This document shows, in pieces, positions 23,614 through 35,600 of a stretch of DNA of 64,000 bases (the first letter of the stretch is position 1; each line of letters opens with the position of its first letter). The position numbers and the translations under genes are program-made. Source of the DNA: Trichomonas vaginalis G3 (Eukaryota > Parabasalia > Trichomonadida > Trichomonadidae); assembly GCF_026262505.1 (NCBI RefSeq), contig NC_067205.1, positions 7,874,001 through 7,938,000 on the forward strand. The letters run 5' to 3'. The notes under the pieces are model-generated. The model was not told the DNA's origin and made no database searches. It saw nothing but the letters and a program-made list of their open reading frames with translations.

Positions 23614-24075
23614 ATGAGTAAATACTTTAATAAGATATTCAAAAGTACTAAAAAAGAAAACAATCATGACCAAAAAGGACCCAACGATAAAAGCAATTCA
23701 CCTGCTACTCCAGCTGTAATCCCAATTTTTATTGAAACAAACAATTATAACGCTATCGTTTCAAAATATACAGAGGAATTACAGAAATTGAATAACCCAC
23801 AACTTAAAGAAGTAAATGAGTACTATCAAGAACAGGAAAAACAATCTATTCTTTTAGATGAAAACAGAGATTCAATACCAGCTGATTGCGACACATATAC
23901 AAATCTTATATGCGAAATACAGTCTCTTGACAAGGAAATTTCGGAAAGAAAAACACAAAATTCTAAAATCAATTCAAATATCAAAAAATTAGAGAAAAGG
24001 CCTCAAGAAATCCTCGAAATTGAACAAAAGTTGAGAGAAATATACAAAGATTATCGTAAAAAGAATATCAAATAA
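23614..24075 (+). CDS. Small coiled-coil protein, unrecognised
   Basis: 153 residues with an ATG preceded by a T-rich leader. Residues 1-45 are K/N/P/S-rich and disordered. Residues 50-150 form charged heptad-like helices (SKYTEELQKLNNPQLKEV, LDKEISERKTQNSKINSNIK, EIEQKLREIYKDYRKK). No catalytic motif. It converges tail to tail with the next minus-strand gene, with under 100 bp between stop codons. Probably cytoskeletal or a scaffold; function unknown. Confidence 0.65.
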   Translation: MSKYFNKIFKSTKKENNHDQKGPNDKSNSPATPAVIPIFIETNNYNAIVSKYTEELQKLNNPQLKEVNEYYQEQEKQSILLDENRDSIPADCDTYTNLICEIQSLDKEISERKTQNSKINSNIKKLEKRPQEILEIEQKLREIYKDYRKKNIK

Positions 24076-24166
24076 TTTTTCAATTATTTCTTGTTTTATA
24101 TTCTAAATACCATAAATAACAGCGTTTATTTTAAATAAAACAAAACAATTTTTTTTAAATAAAATT

Positions 24167-26557
24167 TCAATCAAATTCAATTGATTCGTCACCAATTTTA
24201 CTGGTTGAGGTATGTTCAGCATCGGAGTAATATGACTCACTATATTCATAGTTTTCATTCCTTTCTAAATAAATTATCCGTTTTCCTTTTGATTTAGCAG
24301 TTTGTAGAGGCAAATCCTCATGAATTTCATTTGTTTCTTGGCTTATTTAACTCGTTGAAGTATGCTCTGCATCAGAATAATATGATTCACTATACAAATC
24401 ATCTTCTGCAGGAATAATGTGTTTTTCTTCGGGTTCTGTCTTCTCTTGAACTGTCTCTTCATGAGTCTCGGGCGTTTCTTCAATAATTTTACTTGTTGAA
24501 GTATTTTCTGCATCAGAATAATAATAATCGCTATAATAATCACTTTCATTAGTATCAGGAGAAACAATTTGTTTTTCTTCTTCATGGACATCGTTCTTTT
24601 CTTCTTCACTTTTAACAGATTTAGAATCTTCGACATTATTTGAAATAATATCTTTATTTTCGCCATTTTCTTGATTTTCAACTTCCTTTTCTTCAATGAT
24701 TGGTTTTTCTGGTTCAATTTCTAACAGTTCTATTGGAGTTTGTGGCTTAATATCGATAACTCTACTATGTCCCTCAAAAACAGGCGTTGGCTTATCAACA
24801 CCTACAATATTCTCATTCAGCTTAAAGTCAATATCAACACCAGCTAGGATTTTATCAGCTCCAGAGGTCAAAATAGCTAATTGTGACTCTAAACCACTAA
24901 AAACACTATCAATATATGATTCGTAGTTAGTAACATAGTCATATACATCTTTTCTATTAACAGCATCTTCTATTTTTGCATGGATATGTATGTTGTTCAC
25001 TCGATTTACAAAATCATTTAAATTTGCCATGTAAACTTCTCTCATCGACGAAAAATCTGATAATAAATTTTCATATTCAGCGTTAATTGACAAAATTTTG
25101 TCCATTGCGTATTTATTAGCGTCTTGAACTGCTTTTTCTATATCAGCAATATGCGATGCAATGTGATCTAATGCAGGTAAATTTGAGTGTAAATTTGAAA
25201 CTCCTGTTTCAATATCTTTTAATAAACTCTCCATTTGGTCAGCGCACTTATTCTGAGTATCCTTAGCCCAATTTTCAATTGAGGTGTAATTTTCTTCAAG
25301 TTCTTTATTAGTTTTAGACCTAAAATTTATAAAATTATTTTTAATATCGGAATGGTTTTGAATTCTTCCCTTTTTCTCTTCTTCAATCGAATTTGTAAAT
25401 ATTTTCGTAGATTCTTCTTGTATTTTTTTGACTTTTGTGACTGTATCAGTAATTTCTTTGGAAATTTCATTAAATGTTGATGAAGTAACATCAAAAGTAT
25501 CATCTATCTGCAGATTTATACTACTTGTATCACTTTCGCACTCTTCATTTACTTTATCTATTGAATATTGTATTGAATTTGTCAAACTTTCGAGATTTTC
25601 ATTGAACATCTTCGGTAATAAGTCAATTGATGATTTTAATGTTGAAACAGATTTCAATGAGAGGTTATTTAATAAAGCAAGATTTGTTTTGAGTTTTTCA
25701 GCTGCTTCTGCTTTTGCTTGCGATGTGTCTTGTATTGCTTTTGATAGATATACAGATACAGATGTTGTTGAGTAATTCATTACGGAAACTAAGTCTTTCA
25801 TTGCGTTTTCTGATTGAATTTTTGTTTTTGCGAAATCAGCGTTTCTATCACCAACTTTATTTGCCATTGACTCGAAGCCTTGTTCAAGTTTTAATAGTTT
25901 AAGAAGGGTGTTTGCTATTGAACTTGTCGCTGATTTTCGATCTTGATCAACTTTGTTAAAAGAAGTACGAAAAAATGTTTGGAAAGTAGTGAAATCATCT
26001 AGTAAATGTGATGATTCTGTGTTCAATCTTGTCAGACGATCGCGAAGTGGGGAATTTATTTTATCAAAATTGGAAAGCATTTGATCTGCATCGTTTTCAA
26101 GATGTTTAATGAACTCTTTGTGAGGTCTAATCACAGATGATATATGCAAATTTTTAATTTCTAAAAGTCTGTTTTCTAAATCTTGAATATCATGCATTAA
26201 AGCAGGTATTTTCTCATTTTCATTGAGGTACATTTGATCTTTTATCATTTCTAAGCTGGGAATATTTGATTTGATGTTTGATGATAACTCGTTAATTGTG
26301 GAATCAAGAGATATTCGAGGAATAACAGTTCCAACAGGTATATTATAACGTGAATTAAAATTTGGTGTGCCAAAATTCGAATCATTTGAAGAATTTGGGG
26401 TAGATGGAGTTTGGATTATTGGCGATGGTGGTTTTTCTTGTCTGACTACTGGCATTTTTAAACCAAATCGAGTTCTTTTAACAGTTTGTGGTGTTATTTC
26501 TGTTCTGCTAAACATGTCATTTGAATCAGTACCAAAAGGACTGATCAATGATGACAT
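24167..26557 (-). CDS. Coiled-coil cytoskeletal-like protein with repeated YYSDAE tail and internal stop
   Basis: The frame starts at ATG 26557. A Ser/Pro/Thr-rich head (about 90 residues) is followed by some 480 residues of coiled coil without obvious motor or enzyme motifs, then an acidic tail. The tail repeats the motif SDAE(N/H)TSTSKI: copy one reads NTSTSKII, copy two reads HTSTS-TAA-I (stop at 24347-24349), and copy three, 59 codons on in the same frame, reads HTSTSKI before a natural TGA at 24167. The stop therefore replaces the lysine conserved in the other two copies (AAA to TAA). Either the protein is shortened by about 60 residues, or the stop is an error or is read through. Cortical or cytoskeletal role inferred from the coiled coil only. 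Confidence 0.7.
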
Positions 26558-26689
26558 TTGAATTAAAAAATAAATTAATGTAGTATAGATTGATATTATA
26601 ATAGTTCTAAATAGTTTGATTAAGTATAATAATCCAAGATTTTGATTTAAATTTTATTTTATGATAAAATTAAATTGAAATAATGTAAA

Positions 26690-26769
26690 GGTCATTTGGC
26701 CGAGTGGTCTAAGGCGCCAGTTTAAGGCACTGGTCCGCGAGGGCCTGGGTTCGAACCCCAGAGTGACCA
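26690..26769 (+). tRNA. tRNA-Leu(AAG)
   Basis: Folds as a class II-type leucine tRNA: acceptor GGTCATT pairs with AGTGACC, anticodon stem CCAGT/ACTGG encloses loop TTAAGGC with anticodon AAG, and T arm CTGGG-TTCGAAC-CCCAG. D-loop, short variable arm and discriminator A are all present. A TTTTTT run directly after it is a Pol III terminator. No CCA is encoded. Confidence 0.95.
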
Positions 26770-26806
26770 TTTTTTACATCAATTATGTGAAGTTGGCACT
26801 TTTCCT

Positions 26807-27061
26807 TAATTTAATCTCTTCCTCCCAGTCTCTCAACCCAAGAGGCTTGGAGGAAGAGGATTGAGTTTTTGTTCAAAGTTAATTTAATATATAAAGCGTA
26901 ATAACTACATTGATTCTTATTTTTCCTCTAAATTTAATCTCTTCCTCCCAGTCTCTCAACCCAAGAGGCTTGGAGGAAGAGGATTGAGTTTTTGTTCAAA
27001 GTTAATTTAATATATAAAGCGTAATAACTACATTGATTCTTATTTTTCCTCTAAATTAAAT
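26807..27061. repeat. 123-bp direct repeat, two copies, each with a hairpin
   Basis: Two near-identical 123-bp units start at 26816 and 26939, between tRNA-Leu and the following beta-helix gene. Each has an exact 10-bp stem CTCTTCCTCC / GGAGGAAGAG (26816-26825 with 26849-26858) separated by 23 bases. The second copy ends 10 bp before the ATG of the next gene, so it may supply that gene's promoter and leader. Confidence 0.88.
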
Positions 27062-27070
27062 CTAGAAATA

Positions 27071-28051
27071 ATGAAATTCGCCTTGGATGATTTCTATCAA
27101 TCTTCTGTTAATCCTCAGAGATATGAGAGTAAGAGTAGTGAATTAAAACCGCCATCTCCTCAAAGCTATTACGTTTTCCTTTGTTTCTTTTTTGAATTAA
27201 TTAAAAATGGTGCCATTTATATCAGTGGAGATACGAATAATCCAAAGCTTCTTGTTGACAAAACATCATTCACTAGCTGTAAATCAACCTCTGATGGAGG
27301 TTCTCTATTCTTTTCTTCAACTACTGGTGAATGTGTTCAGTCAAAGATCTGTTCATTTGGATCAAACGTAAATTCACTAGATACATATCGTGCATATTCC
27401 AAAACCATTGTTTCAACCAATACTGGATCAAAGAATTACGTTGAAGAATCAACAATTTCTTCAGCTGGAAATATAAATAATTATGGTTATGGAACTATTT
27501 TTTTTAATAGTGGAGATGTTATTATGAAATCAAACAATATCTCTAAAAATAATATTTATAATGATGCATTTTATTATGTAACGAACGGCAATTCAAATTT
27601 CAATAATTCATTTTCCACATTTTCTAATAATACATGTACTTCAAGTTGGTCTGCTGACCATTTTGGTTCAGACAAATACATATATTTTTGTAATATTTTT
27701 CATAATAAAGGAACTGGAGGTTTGATCGGAAGTTCAAGTAATACTATTTTATACAACTGCAGTTTTATAAATAACGTTATGAGTGGGGCTTATCTCCATG
27801 GATCCCCAATGACGTGTTATAATTGTTATATTGATCAACAATCATTTAGTTCATATAGATTGACTTTAATAAATAGAATTTCATCCGAATTTAGGAATTC
27901 TCTTTCACATATATCAACTGGTTTATGTGAAGCTGATTTCCCCTTGATATATAGTATTGATCAAGTAAAATCAAAAGAAAAAATATACATAAATTTTCAT
28001 TTCATGCCTTTTATTATATGTTCACTCCAAATATATCTTGTTTGTCGCTAA
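27071..28051 (+). CDS. Beta-helix (Pmp-like) protein, probably incomplete
   Basis: 326 residues from ATG 27071. The GGSLFFSSTTGECVQSKIC block matches GGALYFATEGECVQWRI and GGCVYFSNKGQCVQTRV in the protein at 44260-46269, so the two are paralogues. Repeated NCSF/NNS strands indicate a parallel beta-helix. The first 40 residues do not resemble the family, and the C-terminus lacks the expected Cys/Pro linker and clear membrane anchor, ending in a weak hydrophobic patch (FMPFIICSLQIYLVC). It looks like a fragment with a replaced 5' end, possibly a pseudogene that keeps an open frame. Confidence 0.6.
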   Translation: MKFALDDFYQSSVNPQRYESKSSELKPPSPQSYYVFLCFFFELIKNGAIYISGDTNNPKLLVDKTSFTSCKSTSDGGSLFFSSTTGECVQSKICSFGSNVNSLDTYRAYSKTIVSTNTGSKNYVEESTISSAGNINNYGYGTIFFNSGDVIMKSNNISKNNIYNDAFYYVTNGNSNFNNSFSTFSNNTCTSSWSADHFGSDKYIYFCNIFHNKGTGGLIGSSSNTILYNCSFINNVMSGAYLHGSPMTCYNCYIDQQSFSSYRLTLINRISSEFRNSLSHISTGLCEADFPLIYSIDQVKSKEKIYINFHFMPFIICSLQIYLVCR

Positions 28052-28130
28052 AAACATATCTATCCATACTAATTCACTTTTTTTTCATACTCAAATTTAT
28101 ATCATAACGAAAAATTAAAATTTGAGTGGT

Positions 28131-28160
28131 AATTTAGTTGATACATTCTAAAACATAAGA
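28131..28160. repeat. 30-bp repeat also found at 36214-36243
   Basis: AATTTAGTTGATACATTCTA and the next ten bases are identical at both places, each within about 165 bp downstream of a surface-protein gene. Meaning unknown. Confidence 0.7.
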
Positions 28161-28323
28161 TTTATAAGCTGAAAATGAGGATAACTTATAGAAAATCTAT
28201 ACATATAGATTGAAATACAATGATATTTTATGATATTCTCAAATTGAGTAAATATTTAATCTATATTTCGTAAATAATTGATGAAAATACATGGTTTAAC
28301 ATAAAATTTAAAATGAATTAAAA

Positions 28324-28935
28324 TTATTTAAGAGCGTTTTTGATTCCTGCTCTTAATTGATTGACATCTTGATTAATATCATTAATAAAATCAATAGTAT
28401 CTGCTTGATTACGACGATTTTGTGGGGATTGGTTGAAAAAAGTGTGAACTTTGTTAATAATTCGACATATTGACCCAGTAATAGGATTTTGTTCTATGTA
28501 TTTTACTGTTTTTGGAAAATTGTCGTTCAAAAACTTCTTTGACTCCTTTGGGTTTTGTATCATGAATAGAATTCCGTAATAACTTGCTTGAAATGTGGGA
28601 ATAATAACAAAGTTAGAGATGTTTTTTCTTTCAAGCATTAATGCTGATGTGGTCATTGATGCAGCACCTGCGGAAATCATTCGAAATGTAAGTCGATGTG
28701 AAAAGTCGAGTTTATCATTAAATATGTTGTATAATAAGTATTCATATCCATTTCTTTCAATCAGATTAAGTCCATTAACGATTGTCTTCTTCTTTAGTAG
28801 CTGAATTATTGTTTGGAAGATGGATGAATAAATTTGAACAGAATTTACTGCTTGGAATGGAGTGCTAATAACAAATATCTTGATCTCGTGCATAAAATCG
28901 TTTCGAATATTTTGCAAAAGTTGATCTCGATTCAT
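28324..28935 (-). CDS. Hydrophobic protein of unknown function
   Basis: 203 residues from ATG 28935 (MNRDQLLQNI); the reversed leader reads AGTTCAATG, an initiator-like TCA immediately before the ATG. Several amphipathic or hydrophobic helices (IFVISTPFQAVNSVQIYSSI, FRMISAGAASMTTSALML, SNFVIIPTFQASYYGILFMI) suggest an organellar or ER membrane protein. Helix pairs with a proline near the start of one and AGAAS in another faintly recall mitochondrial carrier repeats, but the carrier signature is absent. Frame intact; function not recognised. Confidence 0.55.
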   Translation of the reverse strand: MNRDQLLQNIRNDFMHEIKIFVISTPFQAVNSVQIYSSIFQTIIQLLKKKTIVNGLNLIERNGYEYLLYNIFNDKLDFSHRLTFRMISAGAASMTTSALMLERKNISNFVIIPTFQASYYGILFMIQNPKESKKFLNDNFPKTVKYIEQNPITGSICRIINKVHTFFNQSPQNRRNQADTIDFINDINQDVNQLRAGIKNALK

Positions 28936-31427
28936 TGAACTAAAAAAATAAAAAAGTTTCTTTGAAAAAATCAAATGTCAAAAATCCAAATCTGTTAGAG
29001 AATGATAAATGTCATGAGAAATTACTATTTGCCTAATCTGGTCATTTGAATAATAAACGCAAGGATTGGTATAGTTTATATCTCATTTGAATGTGTCCAA
29101 CTAGTTTATATCTTGTTATCAGCTAGTTGGATGAAGTGTGTAATTCGAAGGATGGCATAAATATTCATTAGTATCCATGATGTTTTATTATAGATCTATA
29201 AATGATGTTTTGTCATCATTAAATGATGGGGAATCAAATATTATTTTATGATGAATCTTTTGATTTTTGCTTAGGCGATTTATCATATTTATGCTTCTCA
29301 TAAACTGTCTTTTTAAGCATATTTTGTGATGGACTTCGTAAATCATATGTTATCTTCTTTTCTGATACAGTATATGCATATTATATTAGTATCTTTTTCT
29401 TGTTAGGAATGATCTTCTGCGATAATTGTTTCAACTTCATTTCCACTTTATATCAAGCTCAGGATAACCACTGTTGGAGCAATTTCAGACTCTTTTGATG
29501 TGAAAAGCTCGAGTTTCAGATATATGTTATAATATAGGTTGTCTTTCAAGTTGTCTTGATGACATATTATTATTTTAAGGATACCCTTACATTGCGTAGT
29601 TAGAAAGAGAATATGATATTGTCATGATTGCTAAAGTTTTAGGCTCCAGAAATGAATATACATCAAACTGAAACAATTGATAAATTGAATGAACTTTTGA
29701 GAGGTTCTCAAATAAAAAAAATTATCTAATTTTTTACAATATTACTATTATTTTATCCACATATGTATATATAGTAATTTGAGAAAACTTTTAGGAAAAA
29801 ATAAGTTTAATAAAAATCTGAATTTTACTTGTTGTGGGATTGTTATTAATTGACACTCCAGACGTATTACTAATAGTTATGCGTATGCAATTAAAGTATT
29901 TCTGATGGACAAAATGTGAGATTTATATCAGATAATTCATTTCTACTATTAAGTTATTCATTTATGAGTTTGCACTTATTCGCACTAAATAAATAACTAT
30001 TAAAAATTGTTTTAATTAATTGACACCATATAATAGAGTGAATTTTGTTTGATCAAACAACAATAGATGATAGATATAAAGCCAAGAAACTTGCTATTAA
30101 TATGCTCTACTTGCTATTTCAATGTAAGTATGATATTTTCTAAATGTTTCGTTCAGATAACTTAGATATATTAGTCAAAATTTGAAATTTTAATAGCACA
30201 TATATTAAAAATAATTATTATTCATAAAAGATTAATGAAATAGTAAAAAAAATCAATCAAATTATAAAAATACAACATTTAGAAGAATTCTTATTATCCT
30301 TCAAAAAGTCAGTATTTCTGCTGTAATTTTCTACAACATTGTAGTTATTGCACTTTGTCTATGGATTTGTATATATGTTATATATAAATTATATATCTAA
30401 ACTGCCCATAAGTGCAATTTTTATATAAATTGTTTATTTCTTTAACAATTTCATATGAAATATGCTTTTTTAAGCGTATCAAAGCTGTGTTCTTAATGTG
30501 CATGGATATATCAAGAAAAATGTCGAAAAAATGTGAATTCACAAATTCACTGAATTTTCACCGTTTTTTGAATTTTGCTACAGCACTAATATTAAATAAT
30601 ACTAAAATCTTCTGTCTTTGTAAAAGAATAAATTCTGACAAAAAGTGCTCGTTTAAATTTAATGATCATCTGTATGACTAAGTGGTAAAAGTGTTTATGA
30701 CCAAAAAAGGGTTACATGCTTAGTCTATTTTTCTGACAGGATACTCTAGATTTACATGATCTCTATTTCATATCTCCGTTTTTAGATTCTTCGACAGATT
30801 TTATGATAGAAAACCAAGATTAACAAATTTCCGGCATGTTAATGAAGAAATCTGCAGCTACCCTCAATATTATTTCAATAATCAGTATCGATTCTCTTAT
30901 AATTTATTTTTTTCTCAATAATTTAACAAGAAATAACAATACACACTTGGTTTTACGTATAAAAGCTAAGTGTCGAACTTAATCAACTTTACTTACTTAG
31001 CAAATGAATATTTTTGTGGTTGCGAGTTCTGAATGCTGAAGTTTTAGATTTCTCTATAAATGATATCATTGCACTTACAATGTTGTTCCAGCCTATCGCA
31101 TAAATCATAGAAAATCCAAAAAAAAAATAATATAAAGAAAATTCATGTCATGAAGTTCAAAAAATACCGTGTAACATTAAAATTTGTTATGCATAATACA
31201 TTTTAGCTATTATTGATTTTTTTTAATTTTCGAGAAATTGAATGGTGAGTCCGATAGAGAAATTTTTAAAAATCCTAGTGCCTCATAGAAGTAATTTCCC
31301 CTCGTCTCCCATACTTCCAAATGTATGCATATGACATAAACTTTTATGCATTACACAAGTGGCCAATAATATCTATAGAGTAAAAAATTAGAAATTTAAT
31401 TTTTTTATATGATAGTTATATTTCAGA
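28936..31427. other. Intergenic, 2.5 kb without a gene
   Basis: Very AT-rich. A 9-bp hairpin (TCCAACTAG/CTAGTTGGA, about 29098-29141) is the only tidy structure noticed. The frame at 30412-30681 has no motif and probably is chance. Confidence 0.55.
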
Positions 31428-31663
31428 TTTGCGAGCGTAACTTTTTTCTCCATGGCATACTTGTTTTAAGAGCAAATGATCAAAATCGTCCTTCAATTAT
31501 TGAAGGAGCTGATATCTTTTGAAAATTGAATTGAAAGGGTATTCAATTTTCAAATTTCCTCTCAATTTTGGAAACATATCAACTCTATGAATTAACAATT
31601 ATGTGCCTTCACAGTTTATCAGTCATATCAGGTGCTTATAAAGAAAAAAGTTACGCTCGCAAA
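31428..31663. mobile_element. 236-bp MITE-like element with 22-bp inverted ends
   Basis: TTTGCGAGCGTAACTTTTTT plus two bases (31428-31449) is the exact complement of 31642-31663. Its GCGAGCG core is unusual in this AT-rich spacer. No target duplication was found at the edges, so the class is open. Confidence 0.75.
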
Positions 31664-32638
31664 ATATGTTTTTATATAGATTTCACATAAAATAATTATG
31701 TAATTTCTAAAAAGAATATTTTTGTTCTCGAATATTAAAGTGTATTGTAGTTTAAAAAGTTTTAAATATGTTGCTAAAATTTCAGGTTTATAGCTCATGT
31801 CTAGCATGACTTCTTCGTATGCGCAAAAAATCTGACACGTAAGGGTATCCTTAATCAAAATAATGAAAAAAATAAGTTTATTCTTCCCAGAAAATGATAT
31901 TTATTTTCTATTTTGGTTAGATGATATGGTAGTGAAAGTAAATTCTGATTTGATCTTCATCCAAGGAGAATTTTCTTTTCTGCGGGTACTTATCAATAAG
32001 TAAATAGTGATTAAACTTTATGATTACTGAAAAAATGATTAGTTAAGCTTCAATTACCGTCTTTGAGATAAATGGCAGGTTATAAATTGAGAGAAAAATG
32101 GCAACTATTAATCCTCTCAATAATTATAATAATGATAATAACAGCTCTTAAATTTGTCTGGGGAAAATATCCATTGAATTCAAATTAGGAGGATTAGCTG
32201 ATTGGCCAATTGAAAAAAAATGATTAAATTGAATTATGTTAATAAGTGCGTCATTTTTTCTTGATTTTTTTTCTCATTGTGAACAACACAGAAAAAAAAT
32301 TGACATCAATTAAAATAATATTCAGAATATATTTTTGAGAAATATTTTTCGATCAAAATGTAAAAATATATATACTAATGATTTCTAAATACTTTTTCAA
32401 GTTTGAATCCAATCACTAAAAGTGCCAAAATTCTGAGCTGATATTGTAAATAATTTGATTTTAAAAAAGATTCTGCATATTTGGGTAATGCAATTCTTGT
32501 CGCAGATTCATTCAAAAGTATGATAGAATTCAAAATCTGGTATCCTCATTAAAAAATATTTATCTCTTGATTTGTTATGCATAATTTGATTTTGATTTTT
32601 TCTATTTCCATTCAAATTTTATAAAAAATATTAAAAAA
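31664..32638. other. Intergenic upstream of the M60-like gene
   Basis: AT-rich, no gene, repeat or RNA recognised. A 76-codon minus-strand frame begins inside the MITE-like element and is dismissed. Confidence 0.55.
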
Positions 32639-35600
32639 ATGTTTTGTTTCCTATTGGCGTCAACTATTTCTTTTACTCCTTCAAAATTTGGATATCCTGG
32701 AACTGATACTGTTCAAGCACAGGAGACAGATTCTATTATAATATTAAACGAAGTTCCAAAATCGATGAACTTAAAACCTATTAGAGCTAAAAATTATTCC
32801 AATCCGCCAATTGAAGATGATCAGTATGTTTGGCCAAGTCATCCTTATACATGTCCTAAATCAATACTTGATAGTGAAACAGTTGGAATTAGAAAGGACT
32901 TTTGCAAGTGGGCAGAAAGTGTTAGTGAAGATGAACTTTATTACCATCCTGCAGGTTCAAAACAATTCCTTGGTGATGATGCTGTCATCAATGCTTCAAA
33001 AAGATATAAAGCAAGAATTTTCTTAAACTCAAGACGTGGATTATATCATCCAACAGGTCTTTATGCTCCACCTGGTGAACGTATTACAATCGAAATACCA
33101 ACAAAAAGTGTTGGTAAAATTACTTTTTCTATTAATAGACATGTTGATACCCAAGCGAGTCATGATGTCAGACTTGGTGGAACAAGATGTGAGTTTTCTC
33201 TTCAAGGAACTGTAACACAATTCTCATGGCCATATGGTGGCACAGTTGACTTCTTTGTTAATGCAGATTCTCTCAATGCAGGTGTAGACATCAATGTCAC
33301 AGGTGTCATCAGATGTCCTTTCTTCATATATGGTGTCACAACAGATGAAGAGTGGGAAGAAGAGATCGCACAACTTCCAGGTCCAATTTTATCACTCGAC
33401 TATGGTGCAGGTTTTGTTGCAGCACCAAGTAGTCTCACGAAAACTGCAGTTCAACTTAATGATGCTATGGCCTTTTGGTGAAGTGTTTCTCGTATTTTAT
33501 ACTCGTGCAGCGATGTTGCTAATTTTCCAAGAAGGTCTGATGGCAGAGTCGTAACTCCACTTCGTACAACAGTTGACAGATTCGTCAGAATGGGTACAGC
33601 TGTTGCTCTTACAGGTGCAAATCAAGTTTATGAACCAATTGGTTGGCAAACTGGATGGGTCAGTTATGAATCTGCAAGATGGGGCTGTTGGGGACAACTT
33701 CACGAATATGCACATCATTTCCAGAACGGATGGACCTATGGTAACTGGGGTGAAGTCTCAAACAATGCATTGAATCTAATCTCAATGGCAACAATGATGG
33801 AAGTTGATGCAACGAGAATGGTGAATTTCTTTGGTAATGCGCAAATGTCTGGTGATTGGTCAAATACAGCACATCAATACGGAAATGTTAATGCTAATGA
33901 TTTATTGTATTGGTATGGTCTTCCTTTGTATTGGTTTGGTTCAGATCTACAAAGGAAAATTATCCGTTCTACAAAAGATGGAAAATATTTCCCTCGAAAC
34001 AATTCTTTCCCTAATCAGTTCATGTTGACAATGTCTCATTTGACCAAGAGAGATATGAGACCATATTTCAGTACATGGCCTAATTTATATAATTATTCTA
34101 CAGCTATTCGTCAAGAAGCACATGAGCTTTTGGATTCATGGAACTACAAAGAATTCCACCCTGTATCAACAATTTATCAAACAGGTTATGTATTAGATGG
34201 TGTTGAATTTGAAACAGCAAAACCATTCAGAATTCCTGCACGTGATCCATATTATTTCGATTTCGAGAGATTCAAGAAGACAAGAGATGGAATGCACACA
34301 TTCACATTCAAGAGAGTCATTCCGGGTCAAGGAACATTTGAATCAATCGGAACTGGTCAATACAAATACACTCCACCAGATCCAAGTATTGTTGACAAGT
34401 TCTACCTTGAATACGAAGATGATGTTACAAAGGACATCACAAAGATGATTGTCAGAATCAAACAAGTTTTCCCAGGTGTAAAATTGACATACTTTAATAA
34501 CTCTGCTTCATTGTCAATTGATAATGCATACAAGAAATATCTCGAAACTAAAGACAAATTCCATGTTATGTTACAATCTGATTTCAATATTCCAAAGATG
34601 AGGTACAAATTCCTTGCTGTAACAGATGGTTGCTTCTATCCTCCAGAAACAAATACTTATAGATTTGTATCTTATCATGATGAAGGATGCTTGATTTATC
34701 TTTCAGAGAATCCTTTCAATGACAATTTTGATATTGATGCAGGTTCTAAATTATTTAGAGCCTGGGGATACGGAGGCTGGAATAAAAATGATCGAAATAG
34801 TAAGTGGGTCAATTTGACAAAAGATAAGAAGTACTATCTCAGATTCGTTATCAACAATGTTGGTGGTGAAGGTCAAAGTCAAATTGGATATATCTACAAC
34901 ACATCTGATAACATCAAAGGAATACAAACAGATAGAATTTGGTTACCTGGAGCTATTCGTGGAGAAACGGATCAGAATCCATTCATGCCAAAGATAGAAA
35001 ATGACCCTACATTAGGTATTTATTGGGAAAGTGATTTAAGAATCAAATATCCACCAAACAATTTCAAATTATTAAAATCGCTTACAACAGAAGATCCAGC
35101 AGCTGATTTAAACAAGTTGCTTTTTGATGGAAATACATCACCATCTCAATCAACAAATGTTGTTCAACCACTTCCTATTGATTATGACATTGATTTCGGT
35201 CAAGAACTTACATTTGAAAGATTGTACATGCCTCAAAGAAGTCGGAAAGTTAATGGAAATTGTACGATTACATGTGATGGAGAACAAATTTATGATGGTC
35301 GTTTTGATTCTACAATCACTTTTGGTTCTGCATATTATTGCAGATATGTTAATCTGAGTATTTACTCAAATTCGAATGGTAATTTTGCAGGAATTGTTGA
35401 AATACAACCTGTATTGCTCAAAGCGGCAACATCAAGAAATATAATACCTGCAACACACAAAGATTGGAGAATACAAGGTAATGGTGTTTTGTCTAAGGAA
35501 GGTTTGTATTACAACGGAAAAGGATGGAAATTGCAAAAAGATGCAAATCTAACATTAAGCATAGATTTGAATGAAACTGGTGACAGCATAGCAATAATTG

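Noticed and set aside
24343-24717. 124-codon lysine-rich minus-strand frame
   Set aside because: Out-of-phase reading of the acidic tail of the coiled-coil gene.
28324-28935. Mitochondrial/hydrogenosomal carrier protein
   Set aside because: The carrier signature Px[DE]xx[KR]x[RK] is missing and only faint helix patterns agree; left as unknown.
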